A stretch of 64,000 bases of DNA from Actinomycetospora sp. NBRC 106378 (GCF_030269685.1 NZ_BSTT01000016.1:1-64000), one strand, 5' to 3'. Positions 11,830 through 20,746 are shown, numbered from the stretch's first letter. Numbers and translations are program-made. The notes: generated by a model not told the origin, from the letters alone.

Positions 11830-11847
11830 TTACCGGTCGACCGATAA
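11830..11847. promoter_or_regulatory. TetR operator between tetR and the DUF1772 gene
   Basis: TTACCGGTCGACCGATAA, a near-perfect 18-bp palindrome centred between two divergent starts (11819 and 11858). Confidence 0.8.
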
Positions 11848-11857
11848 CGAGGAACCG

Positions 11858-12283
11858 ATGTCCGTGCTCTGCCTCGTCCTCAGCGGCGTCCTCGCCGGTG
11901 GCGAGCTGCTCGTGCGCTGGGGGCTCGCCCCGGCCCTGCGGGCGTTGCCCGACGACGCCCACGTCCGCGCGCGGATCGCCGTGGTGCACCGGCTGCGCCT
12001 GGTCGTCCCGGCGGTGATCGTGCCGACCGTCGTCGTGACCGTGGTGGTCGTGGCCCGCGGCGGCGACGCCGCCGCCTGGGCCGCCGTCGGGGCGCTGGCC
12101 GTCTTCGTCGTGGTCACCGGCTTCGGGACCGTGCCGATCAACATGCGGATCGCGCGCTGGGACCCGACCGACCCACCGGCGGACTGGCAGGGCCTCGTGC
12201 GGCGGTGGGAGCGGGTCGACGTGTTGCGCTCCTCGGCCGCGCTGCTGACCTTCGTGCTCCTGGCTGTCGCCCGTCTCCCCTGA
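11858..12283 (+). CDS. DUF1772 (anthrone oxygenase-like) membrane protein
   Basis: A 141-residue integral membrane protein with four predicted helices (LCLVLSGVLAGGELLV, LRLVVPAVIVPTVVVTVVVV, WAAVGALAVFVVVTGFGTVP, SSAALLTFVLLAVA) and the family signature PINMRIARWDP...W between helices 3 and 4. DUF1772 includes cofactor-free anthrone oxygenases but most members are uncharacterised. The gene is divergent from a TetR repressor with a shared operator and is probably induced by that regulator's ligand. Confidence 0.8.
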   Translation: MSVLCLVLSGVLAGGELLVRWGLAPALRALPDDAHVRARIAVVHRLRLVVPAVIVPTVVVTVVVVARGGDAAAWAAVGALAVFVVVTGFGTVPINMRIARWDPTDPPADWQGLVRRWERVDVLRSSAALLTFVLLAVARLP

Positions 12284-12292
12284 CGGCGGGGG

Positions 12293-13570
12293 CTACCGCA
12301 GGCCGAGCGCCGTCCGGGCGATGCGGTCGAGCGTCGCCTCGGGGACCTTCGCCCCGCCCGTCGCGTCGGTCTCGGTAATGACGACGCTCTCCCCCAGCTG
12401 CGTCGACGCGTAGCCCGCACCGGACAGCCCCGCGGGCGCGCCCGGGTATCCCCGGCCCTCGCGGAGGAGGTCCGCGACGTTGCCGGTCCCCGACGAGTCG
12501 ACGAGGGACTTGAGGGCCGCCGCCGAGGCGGCGTCGTGCATCCGCACCACGGCGACGGACGCGAGGACCGGGGTGCCGCTCGCGTCGCCGGTCCACAGCG
12601 CGCGGTCGAGCTGGGTGCAGGGCCGCTCGCGCAGGAACTGCACGGCGAGGCCGTACGCGTGCCCCTCGCAGGTCGGGTCGGTGGTCACGACGCGCTGGGT
12701 CCAGGTGACGCCGTCGACGACGCGGACCGGGTCGGCCGAGATCTCCTCGGGGGCCGCTCCGGTGCCCCGCACCACGAGGACGGCCACCCCGAGGGCCACC
12801 CCGAAGGCGGCGACGGCGGCGATCCCGAGCCCGCGCCACGTCGCCATCCACGCCGGGAGGGCCACCTCGCGCCGGGCCCGACGACGACGGCGGGTGTCGG
12901 CGGGGACGCTCCCCAGCCGCGGTGACTCCCCGGGAGCCGGCAACCCGGCCGGAGCCGCCGGGATGGGCGCCGTCTCCGGCCGGGCGAGCGGGCCGCCGGG
13001 GTTGGAGAGGGCGGAGGACCGGGCCGAGGGCACGGCCCCGGGCGGCAGCGAGACCTCGAACCCGGCCGCGGCGAGGTCCGCCGGCCCGGGCACGAACTCG
13101 GCGAGGCGCCATGCGGCGAACAGCCGGCGGACCTCGGCGGCGTCGAGGACCGTCGGACCGGAGGACGCGGTGAGGACCAGGCTCGCGGCGGTGGCGATCC
13201 CGACGCCGGCGTCCTCCGCGGTGCGCTCCGGGTCGGCGCGGTCGGGCACCGCGCGGTCGACCACCGGGACGACCTGGCGGGGCGCGGTCGGGGTGGGGTC
13301 GGCCAGCGCGAGGAGCCGGTCGATCTCGGCGGCGGCGCGGTCCTGCGCGCCGCCCGTCCCGCCCGCGGGTACCGGCACCCGGTCGCCCGCCGGCACGAGG
13401 CCGAGGACCCCGTCGGGACGCAGCACCAGGGCGTCGAGGACGCCGTCCGGCCCGCCCGGGAGCGCGACCGCCACTCCGGGCGCCGTCGGCAGCCCGTCGA
13501 GCAGGCGACGGATCCGACGCACGCGCTCCGGGGCGATCCCGTGACGGGGATCCGGGGCGACGAGGAGCAT
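12293..13570 (-). CDS. Single-pass membrane protein with extracytoplasmic C-terminal domain, 425 aa
   Basis: Not assigned to a family. Residues 1-170 form a soluble, Asp/Arg/Pro-rich cytoplasmic region; a Pro-rich linker with RRRRRARR leads into one helix (LGIAAVAAFGVALGVAVLVV, about residues 250-270); the remaining 150 residues would be outside the membrane and contain two Cys (DPTCEGHAYG, RERPCTQLD) suited to a disulfide. Start ATG 13570 has GGAGGTCGG before it. It stands alone between DUF1772 and an SDR gene. Confidence 0.65.
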   Translation of the reverse strand: MLLVAPDPRHGIAPERVRRIRRLLDGLPTAPGVAVALPGGPDGVLDALVLRPDGVLGLVPAGDRVPVPAGGTGGAQDRAAAEIDRLLALADPTPTAPRQVVPVVDRAVPDRADPERTAEDAGVGIATAASLVLTASSGPTVLDAAEVRRLFAAWRLAEFVPGPADLAAAGFEVSLPPGAVPSARSSALSNPGGPLARPETAPIPAAPAGLPAPGESPRLGSVPADTRRRRRARREVALPAWMATWRGLGIAAVAAFGVALGVAVLVVRGTGAAPEEISADPVRVVDGVTWTQRVVTTDPTCEGHAYGLAVQFLRERPCTQLDRALWTGDASGTPVLASVAVVRMHDAASAAALKSLVDSSGTGNVADLLREGRGYPGAPAGLSGAGYASTQLGESVVITETDATGGAKVPEATLDRIARTALGLR

Positions 13571-13659
13571 CCGACCTCCACGATCGGGTGACGACGGGCG
13601 GCGCTCACGGTAACCCGAGAGATCACAGAAGCGTCACGGGCCCCATCACCGCCCGCGTG

Positions 13660-14445
13660 TCACCCACCCGGCCGACGCCGCTCCCCGATCCGCGCGACCA
13701 TCGGGGTGAGGGTCCGCGCGGCCACCGGCAGCATCGACTGCGTCCGGGTGAGCCAGCCGCGCCAGCCCGGCAGCACTCGCAGCTCCCGGCGCCCGTCGAG
13801 CATCGCGATCCCCGCGGCCACCACCTCGTCGACGCCGAGCACCCGCGGGCCGGTGAACAGCAGCGCCGAGGACGGGCGGTCGGACACCGCCCGCAGCAGC
13901 TCGGTCGACACCGCGTCGGGGCACAGCGCGAGGCAGCGGATCGGGCGGCGGGCGCCGCCGAGCTCGATGTGCAGGGCCTGGGAGTAGGAGAGCGCAGCGG
14001 CCTTGGAGGCGCCGTAGATCGCGAGACCCGGCGTCGGGCCGAGGCCGGAGAGCGAGACGACGTTGAGGATGTCGCCGCGGCGCATCACGTCGACGGCCGC
14101 GCGGCAGCCGTGGACGACGCCGAGGGTGTTGATCTCGATCGTCGAGGTCACCTCGGCGTCGGTGGCCTCCCACACCGACGCGGTGGAGAGCACGCCCGCG
14201 TTGTTGACCCACACGGTGACCTCGCCGAGGTCGGCCGCCGCGGCGGCGACCGAGCGGTGGGCGCCGGGATCGCGCACGTCGAGCGGTAGCGCGGTGGCGG
14301 GCCCGGGCAGCGCGTCCGCGGTCCGGGTCGCGGCGGCGCCGTCGACGTCGGTGACCACGACGTGCAGGCCGCGCTCGGAGAGCGCCCGCGCCAGGCCGGC
14401 GCCGATACCCCGTCCTCCGCCGGTCACGACGGCGACGTCGGTCAT
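13660..14445 (-). CDS. SDR family oxidoreductase
   Basis: A 261-residue NAD(P)-dependent short-chain dehydrogenase: TGGGRGIGAGLA cofactor loop, Asp after the second strand (VVTDVDG), NNAG, Ser in NVVSLSG, and YGASK. The C-terminal 40 residues (RVLPGWRGWLTRTQSMLPVAARTLTP) form the amphipathic tail seen in the SDR subgroup near lipid or steroid metabolism. The start ATG 14445 follows GGGAGAGGGAGG. That Shine-Dalgarno directly abuts repeat element A; the open frame runs back through the repeat but lacks a better start. Confidence 0.85.
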   Translation of the reverse strand: MTDVAVVTGGGRGIGAGLARALSERGLHVVVTDVDGAAATRTADALPGPATALPLDVRDPGAHRSVAAAAADLGEVTVWVNNAGVLSTASVWEATDAEVTSTIEINTLGVVHGCRAAVDVMRRGDILNVVSLSGLGPTPGLAIYGASKAAALSYSQALHIELGGARRPIRCLALCPDAVSTELLRAVSDRPSSALLFTGPRVLGVDEVVAAGIAMLDGRRELRVLPGWRGWLTRTQSMLPVAARTLTPMVARIGERRRPGG

Positions 14446-14463
14446 GTGTCCTCCCTCTCCCTC

Positions 14464-14511
14464 GTGGCAGCAAAGCGTCGTTGCTGTCATCCAGTGGCAG
14501 TAGAGCCGCAT
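14464..14511 (-). repeat. Dispersed element A, copy 2 (intergenic)
   Basis: Read on the minus strand it starts ATGCGGCTCTACTGCCACTG and continues through the A core (one base differs) to GCTGCCACGAG, 18 bp before the SDR start. A family B motif lies 22 bp beyond its other end. Confidence 0.8.
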
Positions 14512-14533
14512 CCTCGCGGCGGGAGTCTCGCGC

Positions 14534-14547
14534 ACCCGGCGTCGGGA
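14534..14547. repeat. Family B motif, intergenic
   Basis: ACCCGGCGTCGGGA, between element A copy 2 and the YjbQ gene. Confidence 0.55.
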
Positions 14548-14570
14548 CGGCGGACGTAGGCTCCCCGGCG

Positions 14571-14981
14571 ATGCGCAGCGAGGAGATCGAGGTCCGCACC
14601 GGCGGCCAGGAGACGGTCCGGGACATCACGGCGGAGTGCGAGCGGTTCCTGCGCGACGTGGGCGCGGACGACGGCCTGCTGCACGTGTTCGTGCCGCATG
14701 CGACCGCCGGGATCGCGGTAATCGAGACGGGCGCCGGGTCGGACTCCGACCTGCTCGCGCAGCTGCACGAGATCCTCCCGGCCGACGACCGCTGGGGGCA
14801 CCGCCACGGCTCCCCCGGCCACGGGCGCGACCACGTGCTGCCCGCGCTGGTCGCGCCGTCGATGACGGTGCCCGTCCTCGGCGGCCGGATGACCCTCGGC
14901 ACGTGGCAGTCGGTGTGCCTGGTCGACACCAACGGCGACAACCCGTCGCGCAAGATTCGTCTCAGCCTGCTCGCGGGCTGA
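14571..14981 (+). CDS. YjbQ family protein (secondary thiamine-phosphate synthase type)
   Basis: A 136-residue member of the UPF0047/YjbQ family. The family pattern is clear: GLLHVFVPHATAGIAVIETG (conserved His), DDRWGHRHGSPGHGRDHVLPALVAPS (conserved His cluster) and GTWQSVCLVDTNGDNPSRKI at the end. Some members replace ThiE weakly; the physiological role is unsettled. Start ATG 14571. It is followed after 18 bp by menJ on the same strand. Confidence 0.9.
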   Translation: MRSEEIEVRTGGQETVRDITAECERFLRDVGADDGLLHVFVPHATAGIAVIETGAGSDSDLLAQLHEILPADDRWGHRHGSPGHGRDHVLPALVAPSMTVPVLGGRMTLGTWQSVCLVDTNGDNPSRKIRLSLLAG

Positions 14982-14999
14982 GCGGATCTTGGCATCCTG

Positions 15000-16253
15000 G
15001 TGGACGTGAACACCGACGTCCTCGTCATCGGAGCCGGGCCGGCCGGGTCGTCCGCGGCGGCGTGGACCGCCCGGGCAGGTCACGACGTCGTCCTCGCCGA
15101 CGCCGCCGTCTTCCCCCGCGACAAGGCCTGCGGTGACGGCCTGACGCCGCGCGCGATCGCCGAACTGACGAAACTCGGACTCGGCGACTGGGTGCGCGGC
15201 CGCGGCGAGAACCGGGGCCTGCGCGCCGCCGGTTTCGGTCAGCTCCTGACGCTGCCCTGGCCGGGTGGCTCGCTCCCCGCGCACGGGGGCGCGGTCGCCC
15301 GGACCGAGCTCGACGCGCGCATCCGGTCGGTGGCACTCGAGCGCGGGGCGGTGCCGGTCGAGGGCCGCCGGGCGGTCGACGTCGAGTTCGCCGGGGACGC
15401 CGTGTCGGCGGTGGTGTTCGACGACGGGTCGCGCATCACCTGCCGCCGGCTGATCGTCGCGGACGGCGCGCGCTCGACCCTGGGCCGCGTCCTCGGGCGG
15501 GTGTGGCACAAGGACACGGCCTTCGGTGTCGCGGCGCGCGGCTACATCACCTCGGGCCGCCACGACGACCCGTGGATCTCCTCGCACCTCGAACTGCGCG
15601 GCACCGAGAACGAGGTGCTCTCCGGCTACGGCTGGGTGTTCCCGCTGCACGACGGGTCGGTGAACATCGGCGTCGGCACCCTGGCGACGGACAAGCGCCC
15701 GGCCAACGTGCGACTCCGGTCGCTCATCGCGCACTACGCCGCGCAGCGCCGGGACGACTGGCAGCTCTCGGGCGAGGTCCGCGAGGTCGCGTCGGCGCTG
15801 CTGCCGATGGGCGGGGCGGTGTCGGGGGTCGCCGGGCGGAACTGGGCACTGGTCGGAGACGCCGCCGGCTGCGTGAACCCGCTCAACGGCGAGGGCATCG
15901 ACTACGGGCTCGAGACCGGGCGGCTGATCGTCGACCTGCTGACCGAGGACGACTGGTCGCTGGCCTGGCCGGCGACGCTCCGGGAGCACTACGGCTCGGC
16001 GTTCTCCATCGCCCGTCGCCTCGCCAAGCTCCTGACGGTGCCGAAGCTGCTGCCGGTCGCGGGACCGGTCGGCATGCGGTCGAAGGCGCTCATGACGGTG
16101 GCCCTGCGCGTCATGGGCAACCTCGTCACCGAGGCCGACCACGACGTGGTGGCCCGGGCGTGGCGGCTGGCCGGCCGCGCGTCGCTGAAGGCCGACGAAC
16201 TCCCGCCGTTCCCGGCGGCGGACCTGCGCCGCACGCCGGTCGCGGCGGGCTGA
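15000..16253 (+). CDS. menJ: Menaquinone reductase MenJ (geranylgeranyl reductase family)
   Basis: FAD-dependent reductase expected to saturate one isoprene unit of the menaquinone side chain, at the membrane. The 417-residue protein has the FAD motif VIGAGPAGSSAAAW, the PRDKACGDGLTPRA signature of the geranylgeranyl reductase family, RGYITS...DDPWISSHLEL, and GDAAGCVNPLNGEGIDYGLETG. These segments match M. tuberculosis MenJ (Rv0561c) nearly word for word from memory. GTG 15000 or GTG 15006 may be the start. Confidence 0.88.
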   Translation: MDVNTDVLVIGAGPAGSSAAAWTARAGHDVVLADAAVFPRDKACGDGLTPRAIAELTKLGLGDWVRGRGENRGLRAAGFGQLLTLPWPGGSLPAHGGAVARTELDARIRSVALERGAVPVEGRRAVDVEFAGDAVSAVVFDDGSRITCRRLIVADGARSTLGRVLGRVWHKDTAFGVAARGYITSGRHDDPWISSHLELRGTENEVLSGYGWVFPLHDGSVNIGVGTLATDKRPANVRLRSLIAHYAAQRRDDWQLSGEVREVASALLPMGGAVSGVAGRNWALVGDAAGCVNPLNGEGIDYGLETGRLIVDLLTEDDWSLAWPATLREHYGSAFSIARRLAKLLTVPKLLPVAGPVGMRSKALMTVALRVMGNLVTEADHDVVARAWRLAGRASLKADELPPFPAADLRRTPVAAG

Positions 16254-16341
16254 TCCCGGCGGCGGCCACCGTCTTCGCGAGGGGCACACCAGGCAGGTCC
16301 GACGGCCCTCGGACCTGCCCCAGGTGCACCTCGCGGTCGGG

Positions 16342-17385
16342 TCAGGGCGTGATGACCACCTTGAGCGCGAGGTTCGCCGCGGCGTTGCCGAAGACGTCGT
16401 AGGCCTCGTCGATCTGGTCGAAGGTGAACGAGTGCGTCCCCATCTTCTCGGCGGGGATGCGGCCCGAGGCGACCATCTTCAGCAGCGTCGGGATCGACAC
16501 GGTGTCGACCAGCCCCATCGTCAGGGTCACGTTGGCGATCCACATGTCCTGCATGGGGATCTCGACCGGCGTGCCGTGGACGCCGACGTTCGCGATCGTG
16601 CCGCCGGGGCGCACCAGCGAGGCCGCGGTCAGCAGGGTCTCCGGGTAGCCGACCGCCTCGATGGCGACGTCGACCCCGAGCCCGTCGGTCAGACCGACCA
16701 CGTCGGACACCGTGCCGGGTCCCACCTCCACGGTGTCGGTCGCGCCGAACTCCAGGGCCTTCTCGAGGCGGAACTTGTTGGAGTCGATCGCGATCACCTT
16801 CGAGGCCCCCCACAGACCCGTCGTCAGGACCGCCGAGAGCCCCACCGCCCCGGCCCCGACCACGGCGACCGTGTGGCCCGGTCGCACCCCGCCCGCGAGG
16901 ACGCCGACCTCGTAGCCGGTGGGCAGGGAGTCCGCCAGGAAGATCGCCTGCTCGTCGGTGACCTCCGGCGGCACGGCGTAGAGGGACGTGTCGGCGTAGG
17001 GCACGCGGACGTACTCGGCCTGCGTGCCGTCGATGAGGTGGCCGAAGATCCAGCCGATGCCGCCGACGGTCTGGCAGTGCGACGGCATGCCGCGCTGGCA
17101 GTACTCGCAGCGGCCGCACTTCGTGATCGCCGGGACGAGCACCCGGTCGCCGACCGCGAAGCCGCGGACGGCCGCGCCGATCTCGGTGATCGTGCCGACG
17201 GCCTCGTGGCCGAGGATGCGCCCGTCGGTCACCGCGGCCACGTCGCCCTGCAGGATGTGGAGGTCGGTGCCGCAGATCGTGGTCGTGTCGACCTTGACCA
17301 CCACGTCGGTGGGTTCGACGATCGCCGCGTCGGGGACGTCCTCCCACGCCTTCCGACCGGGACCGTGGTACACCAGAGCCTTCAT
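16342..17385 (-). CDS. Zinc-dependent alcohol dehydrogenase
   Basis: A 347-residue medium-chain dehydrogenase. Catalytic zinc ligands are visible in TTICGTDLHI and GHEAVG; the structural zinc lobe is intact (CGRCEYCQRGMPSHC); the Rossmann motif is GAGAVGLSAV, and IDSN at the end of strand 2 suggests NAD. It resembles the secondary-alcohol or isopropanol-type enzymes used in propane, acetone and propanol metabolism. Start ATG 17385 has GGAGG. The gene lies just downstream of an AcoR/MimR-type activator, with two inverted repeats between them. Confidence 0.88.
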   Translation of the reverse strand: MKALVYHGPGRKAWEDVPDAAIVEPTDVVVKVDTTTICGTDLHILQGDVAAVTDGRILGHEAVGTITEIGAAVRGFAVGDRVLVPAITKCGRCEYCQRGMPSHCQTVGGIGWIFGHLIDGTQAEYVRVPYADTSLYAVPPEVTDEQAIFLADSLPTGYEVGVLAGGVRPGHTVAVVGAGAVGLSAVLTTGLWGASKVIAIDSNKFRLEKALEFGATDTVEVGPGTVSDVVGLTDGLGVDVAIEAVGYPETLLTAASLVRPGGTIANVGVHGTPVEIPMQDMWIANVTLTMGLVDTVSIPTLLKMVASGRIPAEKMGTHSFTFDQIDEAYDVFGNAAANLALKVVITP

Positions 17386-17447
17386 CGCGACCTCCGTTGG
17401 TTCGCCTGGGCGGCGACCCCGACGCTATGGCGTGGGCCACACGACGA

Positions 17448-17466
17448 CTGTCCGATTCCGGGACGG
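17448..17466. promoter_or_regulatory. Proximal activator-site candidate upstream of the alcohol dehydrogenase
   Basis: CTGTCCGATTCCGGGACGG, an imperfect version of the inverted repeat at 17500-17520; the centres are about 53 bp apart, close to five helical turns. Confidence 0.6.
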
Positions 17467-17499
17467 TTCGCGGCGCCCGTCGACCGCGCCGGCCGGCGG

Positions 17500-17520
17500 C
17501 TGTCCCACTCCCGGGACAGT
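17500..17520. promoter_or_regulatory. Distal activator-site candidate upstream of the alcohol dehydrogenase
   Basis: CTGTCCC-ACTCCC-GGGACAG, a perfect 7-bp inverted repeat with 6-bp centre, located 3 bp beyond the stop codon of the activator gene. Confidence 0.7.
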
Positions 17521-17522
17521 CC

Positions 17523-19334
17523 TCAGGCGATGTAGCTGATCCCGAAGGCGTCGATCTTGCGGTAGAGCGACGACCGCGCGATCCCGAGCATCGCGGCGGC
17601 CTTGTAGCGGTTCCCGCGCGTCTCGTACAGCGCATGGATGATCGCGTCGGCCTGTGCGGTCTCCAGCATCGTCAGGCGCGGAGCACTGGTGAAGCACAGC
17701 GCGGGCAGGTCCGGCGGCTGCACGATGCCCACGGGCTTGCGCGCCACGACGTAGCGCAGCACGTCCTCGAGCTCGGCGAGGTTGCCCGGCCACGCGTAGC
17801 CCTCGAGCACCCGGACGACCTGGTGGGAGAGGCGCAGCGACCGGGCACCGCTCATCGCGCGCAGCACAGCCTGCGCGAGTCCCGCGAGTTCGTCGGTGCG
17901 GTGACGCAGGGCGGGGACGCGGACCGTGTCGTGGAAGTGGCGCAGCAGCAGGCCGTACGGGCGGGCGGCGTCGACCGCCGCCGAGTCGAGGCACCCGACG
18001 ACAACCACGCGGCCCGGCACCGCGGTCAGCGGCCGCAGCGCCTCGTCGAGCCGGCGGGCCACCACCGGCGTCAGGGCGTGCAGCTGGTCGAGCAGCACCA
18101 GGTGGGCGTCCCCGCGGCCGGGATCGAGGCGCAGGTCGTCCGCGGGACCCGAGCAGTCCACGGTGGTCGAGGTCCCCCGCGGGAAGAGGTGGGTGAACCG
18201 TTCACGGGCCAGGGTCCGCTTCCCGACCCCGGTCTCCCCCACCAGCAGCAGGTGCCGCCGACCGCCGAGGGCCGCCGTGGCGTCGCGCCGCATCCGCTCG
18301 TAGGGGCCGAACAGTTCCTGCGTCGCGCGACGACGGGCCTCCTCACCCGACGACGGGTCGCGGTGCAGGTCCGCGGCGAAGTCCCGCCGGGCCGTCGGTG
18401 CGACGTGGGAGCCCTGACGCCGTCGCGCCTCCCGGGCGGCGAGGCTCACGCGCCCGGTCCCGGCGTGCGCCGCGACCGGCCCGCCCGCGAGGACGGCTCC
18501 GAACACCTCGCCGTCGCCACCCCGCACCTCGCGCAGGTCGACCTCGGCGCAGACCCCGGACGGCAGGTCCAGGTGGCGGGGCCCGCCGGTCTCGCCGAGC
18601 AGGACGCTCGTGGTGAGCGCGTCGCCCAGGGTCTGCCGGTCGGCGTCGGGCAGCGACGTGACCGCCCGGCCGAGCCAGGTCTCGTCGTCGGTCGCGGCCA
18701 CGACCCAGGGCACGCCCTCGGCGCGGAGGGCCGACATCGCGTCGTGGACGGCGAGCACGCGTCGTCGGCGGTCGCGCTCGTCGTGGTCGGCCACCGCGTC
18801 GGCCAGCAGCCGGGCCACCGCGAGCGACACGGGGTCCGCCGCGTGCGCGACCACCACGACGCGCCCCGTGCCGACCGGTGCCGCCCCCTCGCGGAGCACC
18901 CGCCAGGCGGGGTGCAGGTGCTCCGGGCCCTCGACGACGACGGCCAGGCCCGTCGCCCCGGCGACGGCCGCCGCCGTCGTGCCGACCGCGCGCTCGTCGC
19001 ACCGGTGCCCCGGGACGAACCCGGCGGAGTCGAGGAGCTCGCCGAGCGCCGGGTCGGTGTCGTAGCGGACCCGGACGACGCCGTCGTCACCGACGAGCGC
19101 GACCGAGCACCCCGTCTCGGCGTTCTCCCGGACGAACCGGTGCAGGACGGCGTCCGCCGCCGCGACGAGCGGGCCGCCGTCGTGGTGTCCGACGAACGGC
19201 GGGTCCGACGGCGTGGCCGTCGAGCGCTCCCACGAGGCGACGATCTCCTCGCGCACGATCCCGGTGGGCAGGGCCGCCCGACCGCCGCGCCGGAAGCGTT
19301 CGCGGGCGGCGTCGAGCACGCGGGCCGCCGTCAC
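17523..19334 (-). CDS. AcoR/MimR-type Fis-family transcriptional activator
   Basis: Regulator of about 603 aa with an N-terminal GAF-like sensing region, an AAA+ module and a C-terminal Fis HTH (RYKAAAMLGIARSSLYRKI). Walker A is GETGVGKR near residue 365 and a Walker B-like segment is HLVLLDQL. The distance between the two is short and the GAFTGA loop, which contacts sigma-54 in classical enhancer-binding proteins, is absent; the family B motif encodes DPSSGEE just before the AAA+ part. Actinobacteria generally lack sigma-54, so it probably activates by another route. GTG 19334 is the likely start, with the frame open to 19370. It directly precedes the alcohol dehydrogenase it probably controls. 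Confidence 0.8.
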   Translation of the reverse strand: MTAARVLDAARERFRRGGRAALPTGIVREEIVASWERSTATPSDPPFVGHHDGGPLVAAADAVLHRFVRENAETGCSVALVGDDGVVRVRYDTDPALGELLDSAGFVPGHRCDERAVGTTAAAVAGATGLAVVVEGPEHLHPAWRVLREGAAPVGTGRVVVVAHAADPVSLAVARLLADAVADHDERDRRRRVLAVHDAMSALRAEGVPWVVAATDDETWLGRAVTSLPDADRQTLGDALTTSVLLGETGGPRHLDLPSGVCAEVDLREVRGGDGEVFGAVLAGGPVAAHAGTGRVSLAAREARRRQGSHVAPTARRDFAADLHRDPSSGEEARRRATQELFGPYERMRRDATAALGGRRHLLLVGETGVGKRTLARERFTHLFPRGTSTTVDCSGPADDLRLDPGRGDAHLVLLDQLHALTPVVARRLDEALRPLTAVPGRVVVVGCLDSAAVDAARPYGLLLRHFHDTVRVPALRHRTDELAGLAQAVLRAMSGARSLRLSHQVVRVLEGYAWPGNLAELEDVLRYVVARKPVGIVQPPDLPALCFTSAPRLTMLETAQADAIIHALYETRGNRYKAAAMLGIARSSLYRKIDAFGISYIA

Positions 19335-19511
19335 GACCTCGCACGCTAGGCCGCCCCGCGGGCCGCCCACCAGAAAGCTGGGACGTCGGCAGACCCTGCA
19401 CCCGGGGTCAGGTCGCAGGCGCCCACGGCCGCATCGGCTCGCACACCGCGATGACCACGTCCGCGTGCCGATCGGGCGACCGAGACCGCGACGCTGTCCG
19501 GACGCCCTCGC

Positions 19512-20693
19512 TCAGCGGTGGGCCACGGCGGACGCGTGGGGGTCGGCCGCCCGGGCCAGGCCCTCCGCGCTCGTGACCTCGTCCAGCGCCAGGGCGACCG
19601 CGCCGTGCAGGGCCGCGTCGGACCCCAGCACGGCGTCGCGCACCGGGGTGGGAGCGGAGCGGCGCCACGCCATGAGGCCTGCGGTGTAGGCGTCGTCGAA
19701 GGCCGGGCCGCGCAGGCGCGGAGCGAGTCCGCCGAGCACGACGACGTCGGGGTCGTGCGCGTTGACCAGCCCCGCGATGCCCCGGCCGAGCGCGGCCGCA
19801 GCCCCCGCGGCGGCCGCTCGGGCGGCGTCGTCGGTGCGATCCAGCACGGTCGACGCGAACGTCCGCGGGTCGGACGGCGCCGGCATCCCGAGGCGGCGGG
19901 CCAACCCGTACCCGTCCACCTCCGGCCCCCAGCAGCCGCGCGCCCCGCACGGGCAGTCGACCGTCGGGTCCCCGAACGGCAGGTGGCCGAACTCCCCGGC
20001 GGCGCCGTGGGCCCCGGTCTGCGGGCGACCGTCGAGGAGCAGGGTGCCGCCCAGGCCGACCTCGACGAGCACCGACAGCGCGGTCCCCGCGCCCGCGGCG
20101 GCCCCCGACCGCGCCTCGGCCAGCCCGGCGAGGGTCGCGTCGTTGCCCTGGAGGACCGGGAGCCCCGCCCCGCCGGTGAGCCGCGCCGGATCGAGCGTCG
20201 TCCAGTCCAGCTCGCCGGCGCGCACGACCCGGCCGTCGGACAGCGGTGCCGGGAACGACACCGCCAGCGCGAGCGCACCCCGCGCGCCCACGGCCTCGGC
20301 CACCTCCTCGGGGCACGCACGGACCCGTCGTCCGGTCGCGACCACCGTGGGGATCCCGTCGAGCCCCGCGACCCCGAGCCGCCAGTCCTCGTGGCGCAGG
20401 TCCAGGGCCAGCACCGTCGGGCCGTCCGCGGCCGGGGTCAGGCGGGTCGTCGGCCGTCCGCGTCCCGAGACCGGCGCGCGCTCCTCGGCGATCCAGCCGG
20501 CCGTACGCAGCCGGGCGACGGTCTCCGTCGTCGTCGCGCTCGAGAGGCGCAGCTCGTCGGCCAGCGCGACCCGTGTCAGCCCCGGGGCGCGGCGCACCGC
20601 GTCGAGCACCCGGGCGGCCGTGCGCCAGCGGTCCACGGCCCCGCGACCGGGCTCACACCGGAACCCGGGTTCACCACCCGCCGTCGGGAACAT
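19512..20693 (-). CDS. ROK family transcriptional regulator
   Basis: A 393-residue ROK protein: winged HTH at about residues 35-75 (LTRVALADELRLSSATTTETVARL) followed by an actin-like sugar-binding/kinase fold. The ROK zinc site is present as GEFGHLPFG with CPCGARGCWG. Such proteins repress sugar-use genes and release DNA on binding a sugar. The N-terminus (MFPTAGG) is encoded by a family B repeat motif that directly follows the ATG at 20693, so the protein start is made from that motif. Divergent from a HAD-MFS operon 53 bp away, which is a plausible target. Confidence 0.85.
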   Translation of the reverse strand: MFPTAGGEPGFRCEPGRGAVDRWRTAARVLDAVRRAPGLTRVALADELRLSSATTTETVARLRTAGWIAEERAPVSGRGRPTTRLTPAADGPTVLALDLRHEDWRLGVAGLDGIPTVVATGRRVRACPEEVAEAVGARGALALAVSFPAPLSDGRVVRAGELDWTTLDPARLTGGAGLPVLQGNDATLAGLAEARSGAAAGAGTALSVLVEVGLGGTLLLDGRPQTGAHGAAGEFGHLPFGDPTVDCPCGARGCWGPEVDGYGLARRLGMPAPSDPRTFASTVLDRTDDAARAAAAGAAAALGRGIAGLVNAHDPDVVVLGGLAPRLRGPAFDDAYTAGLMAWRRSAPTPVRDAVLGSDAALHGAVALALDEVTSAEGLARAADPHASAVAHR

Positions 20694-20746
20694 CCCGCCA
20701 TTATGCTCGGTTGGCGAGGAAAAGCGATGTGGAGGTGGGCGGAGAG

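Noticed and set aside
17386-17522. Sigma-54 promoter (-24/-12) before the alcohol dehydrogenase
   Set aside because: No TGGCAC-N5-TTGC-like element on the minus strand, and the activator lacks GAFTGA.
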